Shown piece by piece: positions 7,223 to 15,535 of a DNA stretch of 37,123 bases. The stretch is from Candidatus Poribacteria bacterium (GTDB lineage: Bacteria; Poribacteria; WGA-4E; WGA-3G): assembly GCA_022825665.1 (NCBI GenBank), contig JAJDWI010000029.1:1-37123 (forward strand), written 5' to 3'. The number at the start of each line of letters is the position of its first letter. The first letter of the stretch is position 1. Position numbers and translations under genes: made by a program. The notes below the pieces were generated by a model that was not told where the DNA came from, made no database searches, and saw nothing but the letters and a program-made list of their open reading frames with translations.

Positions 7223-7996
7223 ATGTTGACAGTTTGTTACGATCCATATTCTGGGACATTAGGAAGATTTACACGTGCAGAGATTTTTGACCTTGTTGCC
7301 GAAGCAGGTTATGAAGGTATTAACATTCCTGTGAATTCTGCTTTTCTTGGTGAGATCTCTTCCACAGAAATTGAGGATGCAGTGAACCTTGCCAATAAAT
7401 ACAACCTTGTTGCACCGACGATCGGTTTCGGAAACCACATTTTAACAACCCCTAACCGTAAAAATGAAGCATTGCAACACTTTGAAATTGTGCTTGATGT
7501 TGCCCGACAATTCAACGCGGAATTCATTGGAATATGGGTCAATCCTTCAGCAGATGTGTCGCGACAAGAATCACTGGATGCCCTTGAAGATAACTTATCC
7601 AAGATGATACCTGCTTGCAATGACCACAACATCAAAATTACGCTTGAGTTCGAAAAAGGATGTCCGCTTGATAACTATCGTGAAGGTGTTGAGTTTATTG
7701 CGGACACTGGTTTACCTGTCTACCTGACGTGCGATACATATCACCTATTCAACGATGGTGCGGAACCTGTCGCAGCAGCACTTGCCATGAAAGAGTGTTT
7801 AGGAGATGGGCATGTCTCAGGAAGTAATCGCGGTGAACCGGGTGGCGGTGTTTTCGATTTTGAAACATTTGCAAAAGGATTGAAGGAAATCAATTATACT
7901 GGACCACTTGTTGTCCAATATAAGATGGACGATGTTGCGAGTATTAAACGGAGCTGCGAGTTCACACATAAATTCAGAGATATGATTCAGTCATAA
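7223..7996 (+). CDS. Sugar phosphate isomerase/epimerase-like TIM barrel
   Basis: A 257-residue protein of the xylose-isomerase-like / AP-endonuclease-2 superfamily. Expected metal ligands are visible: ITLEFE (E142/E144), CDTYH (D171, H174), H197 in the GHVSGSNRGEPG segment, and E205. Such enzymes isomerise or epimerise ketoses, or act on inositol-derived keto-sugars. It lies 37 bases after the Gfo/Idh/MocA gene on the same strand, which suggests one catabolic operon from the promoter at 6075-6103. AGAGG lies about 12 bases before the ATG. It converges with the glycosyltransferase at 8029 with only 32 bases between, and no convincing terminator hairpin is seen there. Confidence 0.87.
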   Translation: MLTVCYDPYSGTLGRFTRAEIFDLVAEAGYEGINIPVNSAFLGEISSTEIEDAVNLANKYNLVAPTIGFGNHILTTPNRKNEALQHFEIVLDVARQFNAEFIGIWVNPSADVSRQESLDALEDNLSKMIPACNDHNIKITLEFEKGCPLDNYREGVEFIADTGLPVYLTCDTYHLFNDGAEPVAAALAMKECLGDGHVSGSNRGEPGGGVFDFETFAKGLKEINYTGPLVVQYKMDDVASIKRSCEFTHKFRDMIQS

Positions 7997-8028
7997 TGAG
8001 CAACAAAAGCTGAATGTCCTGTAACTTC

Positions 8029-9729
8029 TTATGGATCAGGAATCAAAGGTATTATGTTATTCGGACCTGGTTCATATAAATAAGCGTCTCTTCCCTTAAA
8101 ATATTCATTATATACGCTTTTCCAATCACTAAATGTTAATCCCCATCTGGGTGCCGGACCGAGTTTAAAATACACGACATCTGCTTCTTCCAGGCTCGTA
8201 TAAGGAAAATCTCCAACAGGAGCATCGCGTGTTCCATTTATAAAAATGACGGCATGGTGAATATCAAAGTCTTTGACCCTTTGTGGTAGCCTCTGATAGA
8301 AAGGTATAGAACCCCAATTCTGATATACCTTTCCAATGCGTACATAACTCCATACAGTGTTGATACTTAGCAGTAAAAGGCATATCCCCACAGCATAAGC
8401 GAGTTTATTTGTCCAGATAGGTTTTTTGAACCGTTCATATAGGATAAACATCCCTCGTGCTGCTAACGGAATAAAACCGATAAAAATTGATTCAGCATAA
8501 TAACGCGCGTTAACAGGTGTAATTCCCCATGTTGATCCTTCAAAATAGAAAAATGCATACAACAAGAGACTACCTAATATTAGGGAAATACATAGGACAT
8601 CGTATCTATTACGAGAGGAATGGAAAAATGGAATGAGGACAAGGAACCAAGGTATCAGTAGTGGTAAAAAGTCAAAGAAGAACCTAACCGTAGGTTTAGC
8701 ATCTCTAATGAGTCTCGGATGGTAGTTACCCCATCCAAGTGCGTTGAAACTGATACATGGAAGTATGTGCTGCCATGTTCTCTTAACTGACCATTCTGGT
8801 TTAAATTCCCATGCCCGTTCAATGTCTGGATAGTACCCTTCTGTGCGTTTACCGAACCCAACTTTATCATAAGGTTGTGCGGCAGTATGCGTAAACTTGA
8901 ACGGATTTCCAGTAAAATTATGATTCCATGCCATACACACTAATACCCACATAACAAAGGGTATCATGAAAATGCCTAACCGATTGATTAATTGTTTCTG
9001 TGTAGGGACATTTACATCTTTCTGTTCATCTTCCTCCCTTGAGTCATTTATCAATCTGGATTTATATAGATGATAAAGAGCGAATCCTGCCCCTACGACC
9101 CCGAAAACGATAGCAGAGAGTGGGCGCGTGTTGAATGCATACCCTAACCCACAACCTGCAAGTAGTGGATATATAAAATTCCCTTTACAATTTAAGGTGC
9201 GTACCAATGCAAAAAGAAACAAGACAAGGAAAAATCTGCTAACTGGTTCACTGAACCACGTGGCTCCCAAACCAGATGTTGCGGGAGAGATAAGTGCAAT
9301 CACAGCAGCGATATATGCTATAGGTTTTCCGTAGGTATCTTTGACGAGAAGGAAAAGTAGAAACAGTGCACCTCCTGTTGCAAGTGCGGGAATAAGCCAT
9401 GGAATGTTAAAAAAGACACCAAACATCAACATTAAGGCATTACCGAATGGATACTTTGAATACCATTTTCCATTCAGCATATTGATATGTGGAGAGGGTG
9501 AAAGTCCGTATTCTGGCATCGGTCCACCGTTTGGATCCTCTACCACTTCCCCATTCAAAGTACGCGGTGGTACCGGAACAGAAATTTTACCTTGTGCAAA
9601 TAACTTCGCTTGAAATAGATATGATGCAGTATCAGGTTCAAAATAGGTGAATTTGAGACAAACACTGCATAAGATTATTGATAGAACTACTCCAAGTATA
9701 GAGATGATAAATATATATTTGTATTTCAT
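8029..9729 (-). CDS. Membrane glycosyltransferase, GT-C/PMT-like
   Basis: A 566-residue polytopic protein with about ten or more hydrophobic helices. After the first helix (about 5-25) the loop carries EPDTASYLFQAKLF with an acidic E31/D33 pair, matching the catalytic first-loop acid of dolichyl/undecaprenyl-phosphate-sugar transferases (ArnT/PMT type). A second loop has WYSKYPFGNAL (89-99), like the K/RYPPG motif of the family. The C-terminal third is a soluble periplasmic domain. It probably transfers a lipid-linked sugar to a glycan or protein on the outer face of the inner membrane. It stands alone on its strand. Donor and acceptor are unknown. Confidence 0.8.
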   Translation of the reverse strand: MKYKYIFIISILGVVLSIILCSVCLKFTYFEPDTASYLFQAKLFAQGKISVPVPPRTLNGEVVEDPNGGPMPEYGLSPSPHINMLNGKWYSKYPFGNALMLMFGVFFNIPWLIPALATGGALFLLFLLVKDTYGKPIAYIAAVIALISPATSGLGATWFSEPVSRFFLVLFLFALVRTLNCKGNFIYPLLAGCGLGYAFNTRPLSAIVFGVVGAGFALYHLYKSRLINDSREEDEQKDVNVPTQKQLINRLGIFMIPFVMWVLVCMAWNHNFTGNPFKFTHTAAQPYDKVGFGKRTEGYYPDIERAWEFKPEWSVKRTWQHILPCISFNALGWGNYHPRLIRDAKPTVRFFFDFLPLLIPWFLVLIPFFHSSRNRYDVLCISLILGSLLLYAFFYFEGSTWGITPVNARYYAESIFIGFIPLAARGMFILYERFKKPIWTNKLAYAVGICLLLLSINTVWSYVRIGKVYQNWGSIPFYQRLPQRVKDFDIHHAVIFINGTRDAPVGDFPYTSLEEADVVYFKLGPAPRWGLTFSDWKSVYNEYFKGRDAYLYEPGPNNIIPLIPDP

Positions 9730-9755
9730 TGCTTGATTGCTTCAGATGATTTTAG

Positions 9756-9819
9756 TCTCCTAATTCATTAGTTTTTCAGTTGACACGCATACTTAATATG
9801 ATACAATATCATTAGGAGA
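9756..9819 (+). promoter_or_regulatory. Consensus promoter inside a 9-bp inverted repeat
   Basis: TTGACA (9780-9785), a 16-base spacer and TACAAT (9802-9807) form a strong sigma-70-type promoter for the DUF5069 gene, whose start lies about 43 bases beyond the expected transcription start. The promoter is bracketed by exact 9-base inverted repeats TCTCCTAAT (9756-9764) and ATTAGGAGA (9811-9819). The right arm lies across the start site, so the pair may be an operator. The AGGAG in it is too far from the ATG to be the SD, which is GAAAGGAAAG just before 9857. Confidence 0.55.
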
Positions 9820-9856
9820 TATAATACCACATTTCAAAATTGAAAGGAAAGAAATT

Positions 9857-11140
9857 ATGGATTTGACACGACAACCCCCACGTCGTCCTTCTAACCTTGG
9901 TGTTGCAGGGATTGTAGGGGCAGCACGTATGACAGACAAGGCACGCGCACACAACAATGAGACACTCGGAGAATTTGTCTATGGAAGATATTCAGGTTTA
10001 GATCGTAGAATATTAGAATTCTTAGATATTTCTGCGGATGATTTTGCTGAGGCAGCAGACGATAAAGACGATGCCACACTCAGTGCTTGGATGCTTGAGC
10101 AAGGAAAAAAGACTGACGATGAGATTGATGTGTTCAACAAATCAGAATTAGAACGACTACCAACTGATAAAAAACATCAACAATTGCTGGAAGAACGTCT
10201 TGCGAAGTATGCACCCGATCGGACTGATATTAAGACCGTACTACAGTCCATAGAACTTGATGATTGGGGATGTTTCTGGCAAGTAGATCTTACCACAAGA
10301 CCACCTCGTAGTGCGCGATCTAAAGATATTGCTGGTATCTGTGGCGTTGCCCGTATGGCAGACAAAGCACGCGCAGAACGTGCTGGTCAAATCGGAGACT
10401 ATAAATACGGTGATATTTCTGGACAAGATGTACGTATTTTAGAATTCCTGGGTGTTTCTGCAGATGATTTTCAGGATGCAGCAGTTAAAAATCCAAACGA
10501 CATTGAACTCAGTGAGTGGATCCAGGAAAATTGTGATAAATCACAAGAAGAGATTGATACATACAATCACATCATGGTAAACCGTGGTCCTGATGACACG
10601 ACAAAGGAACGGTTTGAAGCGCGCCGACAAGAAGTAGATCCAACACGTCCTGATATTACAACATGGGTTGCCCTTCAAGACTTGGATGACGAGTTGAGTT
10701 TCGGCATTGTTGATCTTAATCGCCGTGCACCGCGTAGTCCCTATAATACCGATGTTTACGGTATGGTTCATCTTGCACGATTGGTTGACAAAGGAAGAGC
10801 ATTTAATGGTAACACATTAGGTGAGTACTTTTATGCTGAGGATTCTGGTATGGATAGGATGGCACTCGGTTTTCTCGGTGTGTCTGCTGATGAATTTACT
10901 GAAGCACTCAAAACATTATCAACCGATACAGAAGTAGTGGAATGGTTAAAGGACAACTATTCAAAGAGTGAAGCAGACATCAATGCGTTTAATGAGAAAA
11001 TGACGCAATTAGGTCCTGAAACCGATCGCCATAGAGCGATGATGGCGAGAATGCTCAAAAAGGTCGCACCAGATCGGACTGACATAAACACTTGGTTTGC
11101 AATGATGGAACTTGATGACGAGAAAACGTTTGCATTGTAG
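9857..11140 (+). CDS. Triple-domain DUF5069 protein
   Basis: A 427-residue soluble protein made of three copies of a domain of about 142 residues I recognise as DUF5069, which is normally a single-domain protein of 130-150 residues. Repeats start at residues 1, 143 and 285. Each begins DL-(T/N)-x-(Q/R)-(P/A)-PR(R/S), then has a DKARA/DKGRA block (28-31, 169-172, 311-314), LG(E/D)-(F/Y)-x-Y, RILEFL(D/G)(I/V)SADDF or a variant, a W-L/I-x-E/D segment, and ends 'P-x-R-T/P-D-I-x-T-(W/V)...L-DD'. The repeats are diverged, so the fusion is old. Function of DUF5069 is unknown. The gene is expressed from a strong promoter at 9780-9807 and stands alone. Confidence 0.85.
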   Translation: MDLTRQPPRRPSNLGVAGIVGAARMTDKARAHNNETLGEFVYGRYSGLDRRILEFLDISADDFAEAADDKDDATLSAWMLEQGKKTDDEIDVFNKSELERLPTDKKHQQLLEERLAKYAPDRTDIKTVLQSIELDDWGCFWQVDLTTRPPRSARSKDIAGICGVARMADKARAERAGQIGDYKYGDISGQDVRILEFLGVSADDFQDAAVKNPNDIELSEWIQENCDKSQEEIDTYNHIMVNRGPDDTTKERFEARRQEVDPTRPDITTWVALQDLDDELSFGIVDLNRRAPRSPYNTDVYGMVHLARLVDKGRAFNGNTLGEYFYAEDSGMDRMALGFLGVSADEFTEALKTLSTDTEVVEWLKDNYSKSEADINAFNEKMTQLGPETDRHRAMMARMLKKVAPDRTDINTWFAMMELDDEKTFAL

Positions 11141-11244
11141 AACCCAGAACATTCAACGCTGCAACTCACACTTGAATGAAATAGTAATTTAGATATTGGC
11201 AGTTATATAGGAACTGGGATGTTATTATTAAGGATTAACAGTAA

Positions 11245-11601
11245 ATGACAGATGATTCTCAAAATATTTCTTCTGTCAGAATTGCTGATGATGCACTTGT
11301 AGTTAGGGGAGGTCAAAACCGAATACAAGATTTGCAACGTGGAATAGGAACACATCCGAGTGGAATTCGTGGTGTATCAGTAGAAAGTGCAGAAGGTGTA
11401 TCAATTATTGAACTATCACGTACTATTCCTCACCGTCAAATTGGGGTGACCACTGTAGGTGAAATTCGGGAACTTGGTGGTGATGTTATAAGAACTTCAG
11501 GCAGGAGTGTATTTCATGCAACGTTGACAGGTCTTACACCGGAGAAATCAAGTATGCTTCTTACACCAACAATTCTAAATCCCTCAAGGAGAGAAAGATG
11601 A
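11245..11601 (+). CDS. Small conserved hypothetical, first of an overlapping pair
   Basis: A 118-residue protein with conserved-looking blocks: VRIADDALVVRGGQNR (11-26), GTHPSGIRGVSVES (35-48), IPHRQIGVTTVGEIRELGGDVIRTSGRS (61-88) and HATLTGLTPEKSSMLLTP (91-108). The last block (NHATLTGLTP-like) is familiar from unnamed proteins encoded next to the partner gene in other bacteria. No catalytic motif is certain; the RTSGRSVFHATLTG stretch (Arg, Ser, His) could be a ligand site. AAGGA lies about 10 bases before the ATG. Its stop overlaps the ATG of the 92-aa gene (ATGATGA), so the two are translationally coupled, as in toxin-antitoxin or enzyme/regulator pairs. Confidence 0.7.
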   Translation: MTDDSQNISSVRIADDALVVRGGQNRIQDLQRGIGTHPSGIRGVSVESAEGVSIIELSRTIPHRQIGVTTVGEIRELGGDVIRTSGRSVFHATLTGLTPEKSSMLLTPTILNPSRRER

Positions 11602-11876
11602 TGAAAAAGAGCAGAGTCTTTGCAGATTTTCATAACGCTGACGCAAAGGGTAGATTACGTTTGAATTGCAACGGTACCCTTGAAGACCTTGCTTCTCAGA
11701 AAATTACTTTGCGTGACAGTCAACACATCGTTCTATATAGTGAAGAATTAGAAGTGGACGGCATAGTGCATTATTCGGATGAAGAGGAGATATGGGTTGC
11801 TATAATTGATTGGAATGCTATCCGTGAAGTTCATACAGATGGATCTAAAAACTTTATAACAACCAAACTTCTATGA
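11598..11876 (+). CDS. Small conserved hypothetical, second of an overlapping pair
   Basis: A 92-residue protein with core 'VFADFHNADAKGRLRLN', then LEDLASQKITLRDSQHIVLYSEELEVDGIV and WVAIIDWNAIREV. It looks like a small beta-barrel fold with a final WxAxIDW strand. I know it as a conserved partner of the preceding gene but not by family name. The start is at 11598 or 11601 (tandem ATGs) after AAGGAGAG; the first overlaps the upstream stop by four bases. The pair architecture suggests they act together. Type II toxin-antitoxin function is a guess. Confidence 0.7.
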   Translation: MMKKSRVFADFHNADAKGRLRLNCNGTLEDLASQKITLRDSQHIVLYSEELEVDGIVHYSDEEEIWVAIIDWNAIREVHTDGSKNFITTKLL

Positions 11877-11925
11877 TTTGTATTATGTTTTGTGCAAACA
11901 ACCATGCTTAATGGAGCACACCATC

Positions 11926-13194
11926 ATGAAAAATCTTGAAGCAATTGCAGATGTTAAATCAGGTAAGAGAACAGATGCTGATGCTGTATGGTGGGGATTT
12001 GACCCTGAGGATGCAACAGAAGGATTGCAAGCAGCTATCGACTCTGGTGCAAGACGTTTGATTGTCCCGAATATACGTGCTGATTGGATAATCCGACCAA
12101 TTAGACTTGTCAGTAATCAGGAAATAATCTTTGAACGGGGTACAGTCGTGTCTGCTAAACGAGGTGAATATCGCGGTAAAGGGGATTCAATGTTCACTGC
12201 ACAAGATGTGGAGAACCTGACGATACGCGGCTATGGTGCTACCTTCCGCATGTGGAAACAGGACTATATCACAGGACTCGTGCTTGAACAGATGGGATGG
12301 CAACGTTGGTATGGACAATACCCAAAGGCTGAATGGCGTATGACCCTTGCTATTCGTGGGTCTAAGAATGTTAATGTCTTCGGTTTGACACTCAAAGATA
12401 GTGGTGGAGATGGGATTTATGTAAATGGTAGTAAGGAACTTAGGCACTCAGAAAACGTGAATCTACGCGATATCATCTGTGAAAACCACTATCGGCAGGG
12501 AATTAGTGTAATAAGCGCGGAAAATCTAATAGTTGAAAATTGCACCTTCTCAAACACGTGGGGAACACCACCTTGTTCCGGTTTAGACATAGAACCTGAC
12601 TTAGCAGATCAACGGATCAAAAATGTGCATTTTTCCGGTTGCCAGTTCATTGATAATGCTGGTGACGGAATTGAGGTGTTCTTAGCACATGTCACAGATG
12701 AATCTGAAGATGTGACCATACGATTTGATAATTGCTATATTAGCAGCAAACACGGTGCTGGTATTCGCGTATCAAAAATCAGAGATAAGGGTCCTGGTGG
12801 GTACATCGAATTTAACAACTGTACAGTAGAAAATACACTCACTTACGGTATTAAAGTTCAGGAAAAATCGGTTAAAGGTGCCCGTGTCACCTTCAATAAT
12901 TGTGCTGTTATCAATGCTGCGACTGATCGAGAATTTGGTGGTGAATGGTCTCCGATATCATTATCTTTACCACAAACGAATATAGTTCAAACTATGGGTG
13001 GTATCGATTTCATTGATTGTTTCGTTGAAGATAACAAGGATCGTCCTGTAGTAAACTATACACAACAGGATAGCGATCTTCCACTTCAGGATGTAACAGG
13101 CAATATCACAGTGCTAAATCCTAACGGTGTTCATGCGGAATTGGGTAAAGACGGTGAGAAACTTCCGCTGATTGTCAAATCATACAGTCAATAA
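11926..13194 (+). CDS. Right-handed parallel beta-helix protein
   Basis: A 422-residue protein with the pectate-lyase-like / GH28-like beta-helix pattern: rungs of 20-30 residues such as 'NVNVFGLTLKDSGGDGIYVNG', 'NVNLRDIICENHYRQGISVISA', 'NLIVENCTFSNT', 'IKNVHFSGCQFIDNAGDGIEV', 'IEFNNCTVENTLTYGIKV'. The N-terminal part (DATEGLQAAIDSGARRLIVP) matches the usual cap that begins such proteins. It may bind or cleave a polysaccharide. No signal peptide is visible, so its location is uncertain. The ATG at 11926 has GGAG 9 bases upstream; the frame open from 11878 has no good start. Confidence 0.82.
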   Translation: MKNLEAIADVKSGKRTDADAVWWGFDPEDATEGLQAAIDSGARRLIVPNIRADWIIRPIRLVSNQEIIFERGTVVSAKRGEYRGKGDSMFTAQDVENLTIRGYGATFRMWKQDYITGLVLEQMGWQRWYGQYPKAEWRMTLAIRGSKNVNVFGLTLKDSGGDGIYVNGSKELRHSENVNLRDIICENHYRQGISVISAENLIVENCTFSNTWGTPPCSGLDIEPDLADQRIKNVHFSGCQFIDNAGDGIEVFLAHVTDESEDVTIRFDNCYISSKHGAGIRVSKIRDKGPGGYIEFNNCTVENTLTYGIKVQEKSVKGARVTFNNCAVINAATDREFGGEWSPISLSLPQTNIVQTMGGIDFIDCFVEDNKDRPVVNYTQQDSDLPLQDVTGNITVLNPNGVHAELGKDGEKLPLIVKSYSQ

Positions 13195-13261
13195 GGTCTA
13201 TCACATATCTTTATGATAGATGCAGTGGAATATAGTCCCATAGATTGACGGAGAAAAGACA

Positions 13262-13681
13262 TTGTTTCTATATCATGGAAGTAAGCAGTTGTTTCCGAAA
13301 TTAAAAAAACGTAAAACTTTAGCACCACCGGGAAGACCTCCTGAAGAAGCTTTAGAGGCAATCTATCTTACGCCAGACTTTTTGTTCGCATTGGCATGCG
13401 CTGCAAGACCACCTGGCACATCAAATATAGATTTGACAAAACGAACCATTTGCTTTCAATATCCCGATCAGTTTGAACCAAACGAGACGATTTACATCTA
13501 TTTTGTAGACCCCACAAAAATCTCAGAGGACAAGAAAATCTATATTGATTCGTTTCAGATTGCCGTGACTGAGGACGAGATAATACCGAATAAGGTTGAA
13601 ACATATAAGTCTGGTGATCTGTTAAATTACTATCGTGTTATTGATAATTGGGATGACTCAGATCAAGACAAATCGGTTTAA
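13262..13681 (+). CDS. Small protein with ADP-ribosyltransferase-like N-terminus
   Basis: A 139-residue protein opening FLYHGSKQLFPKLKKRK, then IYLTPDFLFALACAARPPG (about 34-52). LYHGS followed by a Thr-Pro-D...FALA block is the pattern of small bacterial ADP-ribosyltransferase-fold (ART/KptA/PARP-like) proteins, where the His and a downstream Tyr/Thr contact NAD. The expected third acidic residue could be E74 (PNETIYIYFVD), but this is unproven. The start is a TTG with GGAG 8 bases upstream. It lies 67 bases after the beta-helix gene and 36 before the propeller gene on the same strand. A toxin, DNA/RNA-modifying or tRNA 2'-phosphotransferase-like role are options. Confidence 0.5.
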   Translation: MFLYHGSKQLFPKLKKRKTLAPPGRPPEEALEAIYLTPDFLFALACAARPPGTSNIDLTKRTICFQYPDQFEPNETIYIYFVDPTKISEDKKIYIDSFQIAVTEDEIIPNKVETYKSGDLLNYYRVIDNWDDSDQDKSV

Positions 13682-13717
13682 TGGATATACCTACGACATA
13701 ACAAAGGAGAACACATA

Positions 13718-14671
13718 ATGTTTTTTGCAACAAACAACGCCATCTATACCGTTGATAATAATGGGGATGGTGAACCTACTCAAATCTATGAAGGCATAGA
13801 CCATCAAGAGCATGGTACTATGGTCTCACTGTCAAACGGTCAAGCCGTAGCAACTGCTTTATCGAATGGAACACTACTGATACTATCAGAAGATAATGAG
13901 AAACGAATTCCAACAGGTATAGAGGATCCAATCGCTTCGTTACTGGTTGTTCGTGAGGATCCGTTGACGTTGCTTATTGGAACGGATGAGGGTGCTTACG
14001 TCTATCGTCTCATTGCAGAAGAAGGTCCTGCTGAACGTGTTAAGTCGTTTGATGAATTAGAATGTCGGAAAGATTGGTATACACCTTGGGGCGGTCCACC
14101 CGCTGTGCGAACCTTAGCGAAAACTAAAGATGGTTTCTGTTACGCAGATATTCATGTTGGGAGTATCATGCGTTCACCCGATGAAGGGATTTCTTGGGAA
14201 CCTGTCACACCAGATCTGAATAAGGATGTCCACCAAGTAGCAACGTGTCCGGCAGACGATAATCAAGTTTTTGCGAATACCGCAAACGGTGTCTATGTCA
14301 GTACTGACCGAGGAAACTCGTGGATAAACAGGATTGAAGGATTACCGGTTCGCTACGGAACTGCCATTGCGGTTGATCCTGCTGACCCAAACTTAATGAT
14401 TGCTACAGTTCAAAAAGGACCAAGGGGTGGTGGAGCTTGGCTCTGCCGTTCTGAGAATGGCGGTGCAACGTGGACTGAACTCAACGATCAGTTTACAGAA
14501 TCCACTGATCGGATCCGCACAGGTTATATTGCGTTTACATCTGATGGAACGGCATGGGCAGTTATTGGAAAGACTCTGTACATCGGAAAAAATCAAGCCA
14601 CCGATTGGCGTCCGTTCTGGACAGCACCCGAGGACGATGGTGATTATCCTTTCCAAACTCTTGCCGCTTAG
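13718..14671 (+). CDS. BNR/Asp-box beta-propeller protein
   Basis: A 317-residue protein with repeated Asp-box motifs (S/T-x-D/N-x-G-x-[ST]-W): RSPDEGISW (around 150), STDRGNSW (around 190) and SENGGATW (around 244). These are typical of sialidase-like and photosystem-assembly-like (Ycf48) propellers. The N-terminal part has propeller-type strands (IYTVDNNGDGEPTQIYEG, LIGTDEGAYVYRL). Sialidase catalytic residues are not evident, so it may bind rather than cleave. There is no signal peptide. AAGGAGA lies 7 bases before the ATG. It shares a strand with the VOC gene that follows 37 bases later, so they may be cotranscribed. Confidence 0.8.
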   Translation: MFFATNNAIYTVDNNGDGEPTQIYEGIDHQEHGTMVSLSNGQAVATALSNGTLLILSEDNEKRIPTGIEDPIASLLVVREDPLTLLIGTDEGAYVYRLIAEEGPAERVKSFDELECRKDWYTPWGGPPAVRTLAKTKDGFCYADIHVGSIMRSPDEGISWEPVTPDLNKDVHQVATCPADDNQVFANTANGVYVSTDRGNSWINRIEGLPVRYGTAIAVDPADPNLMIATVQKGPRGGGAWLCRSENGGATWTELNDQFTESTDRIRTGYIAFTSDGTAWAVIGKTLYIGKNQATDWRPFWTAPEDDGDYPFQTLAA

Positions 14672-14708
14672 TACACCATAGTAAATTCAAGGAGAGGATA
14701 TTGTAGGT

Positions 14709-15074
14709 ATGAATATATTAGGAATTGACTTCACTTACTTTGCAGTAAGCGATATGCAGAAATCCATTGAATTTTATCGTGATGTACTTGGTATTCCACT
14801 GGCTTGTTTGGTGCATGATGGCAAATGGGCAGAATTTGAGATAAATCCCGGAACACTTGCTTTAGGACAAGGATTTGGTCCTACACAACCCGGTGGTGGA
14901 ACGGTTGCGTTTGCGGTTGAAGATGTAAAGGCTGCTATAGAGGAATTGGAACAAGTTGGGATTAAACTACATTCACCTTTGGGAGAGTCACCAGTTTGTT
15001 ATTGGGTTGTTGTGCAGGATCCTGACGGAAATGGAATTATTATACATCAGCGAAAGGATAAGACAGTCGGTTGA
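14709..15074 (+). CDS. VOC (glyoxalase/dioxygenase-fold) family protein
   Basis: A 121-residue vicinal-oxygen-chelate domain. The first beta-alpha-beta module has 'FAVSDMQKSIEFYRDVLGI' and the second 'VAFAVEDVKAAIEELEQVGI', ending 'VQDPDGNGIIIHQR', the standard pattern. A metal-binding acidic residue is plausible near E43 (AEFEIN), and His116 is near the end. It could be a small-molecule lyase, resistance protein or dioxygenase. The first ATG is preceded by AAGGAGAGG about 14 bases upstream. The gene follows the propeller gene on the same strand. Confidence 0.88.
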   Translation: MNILGIDFTYFAVSDMQKSIEFYRDVLGIPLACLVHDGKWAEFEINPGTLALGQGFGPTQPGGGTVAFAVEDVKAAIEELEQVGIKLHSPLGESPVCYWVVVQDPDGNGIIIHQRKDKTVG

Positions 15075-15181
15075 ATTATTGGATTAGTAATTACAACTTT
15101 GGAATTTACTAACATCATTCTATCGCAAACTTTTATATCTATGAGCAAAATCTGATATGTCATCTGGTATAGTTAGAATAG

Positions 15182-15242
15182 TAAGAATTCTTATTCTTTT
15201 GATAAAACCGAACTTTACAAATCGTAAATATTGTTGTATAAT
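15182..15242 (+). promoter_or_regulatory. Promoter of the DUF433 gene with upstream palindrome
   Basis: TTTACA (15214-15219), a 17-base spacer and TATAAT (15237-15242) preceded by TG (extended -10) make a near-consensus promoter. About 20 bases upstream of the -35 is a perfect 12-base palindrome TAAGAATTCTTA (15182-15193), a plausible operator. DUF433-type antitoxins often autoregulate their operons, so it may be bound by the first gene product. Confidence 0.6.
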
Positions 15243-15283
15243 TGCTAAGAAATATTAGTTAGAATTCGTAGGAGGTAGTATGA

Positions 15284-15535
15284 ATGAATTACAGAGATAT
15301 TATTACCATAGAACCTGGAAAACGAGGTGGTAAGCCTTGTATTAGAGGTATGAGAATAACTGTTTATGATGTTTTAGACTACCTTGCATCAGGTATGACA
15401 ACAAACGAAATTCTTGACGATTTTCCCTATTTAACCGAGACAGACATACGTGCATGTCTTGCGTATGCAGCAGATACCGATAACTTTACCTACCGTAATA
15501 CTTTATTAGAACAAAGGAATATAACCGTTTTATGA
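15284..15535 (+). CDS. DUF433 antitoxin-like protein, without its PIN-like toxin
   Basis: An 83-residue protein of the DUF433 (VapB45-like) family. It shows 'IITIEPGKRGGKPCIRGMRITVYDVLDYLASGMTTNEIL' followed by 'FPYLTETDIRACLAYAAD', the standard family core with a winged-helix-like DNA-binding fold. A strong AGGAGGT SD (15270-15276) lies 7 bases before the ATG at 15284; an ATG at 15280 is in another frame. DUF433 genes usually overlap a DUF5615 PIN-like toxin gene. Here the overlapping (ATGA) downstream gene is a lipoprotein and no toxin is present within 2 kb, so this is a solitary antitoxin or regulator. Confidence 0.87.
   Translation: MNYRDIITIEPGKRGGKPCIRGMRITVYDVLDYLASGMTTNEILDDFPYLTETDIRACLAYAADTDNFTYRNTLLEQRNITVL

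Noticed and set aside
11878-11925. Extra N-terminal codons of the beta-helix gene
   Set aside because: Only a TTG start without SD is available and the residues do not fit the family; the ATG at 11926 has GGAG at the right distance.
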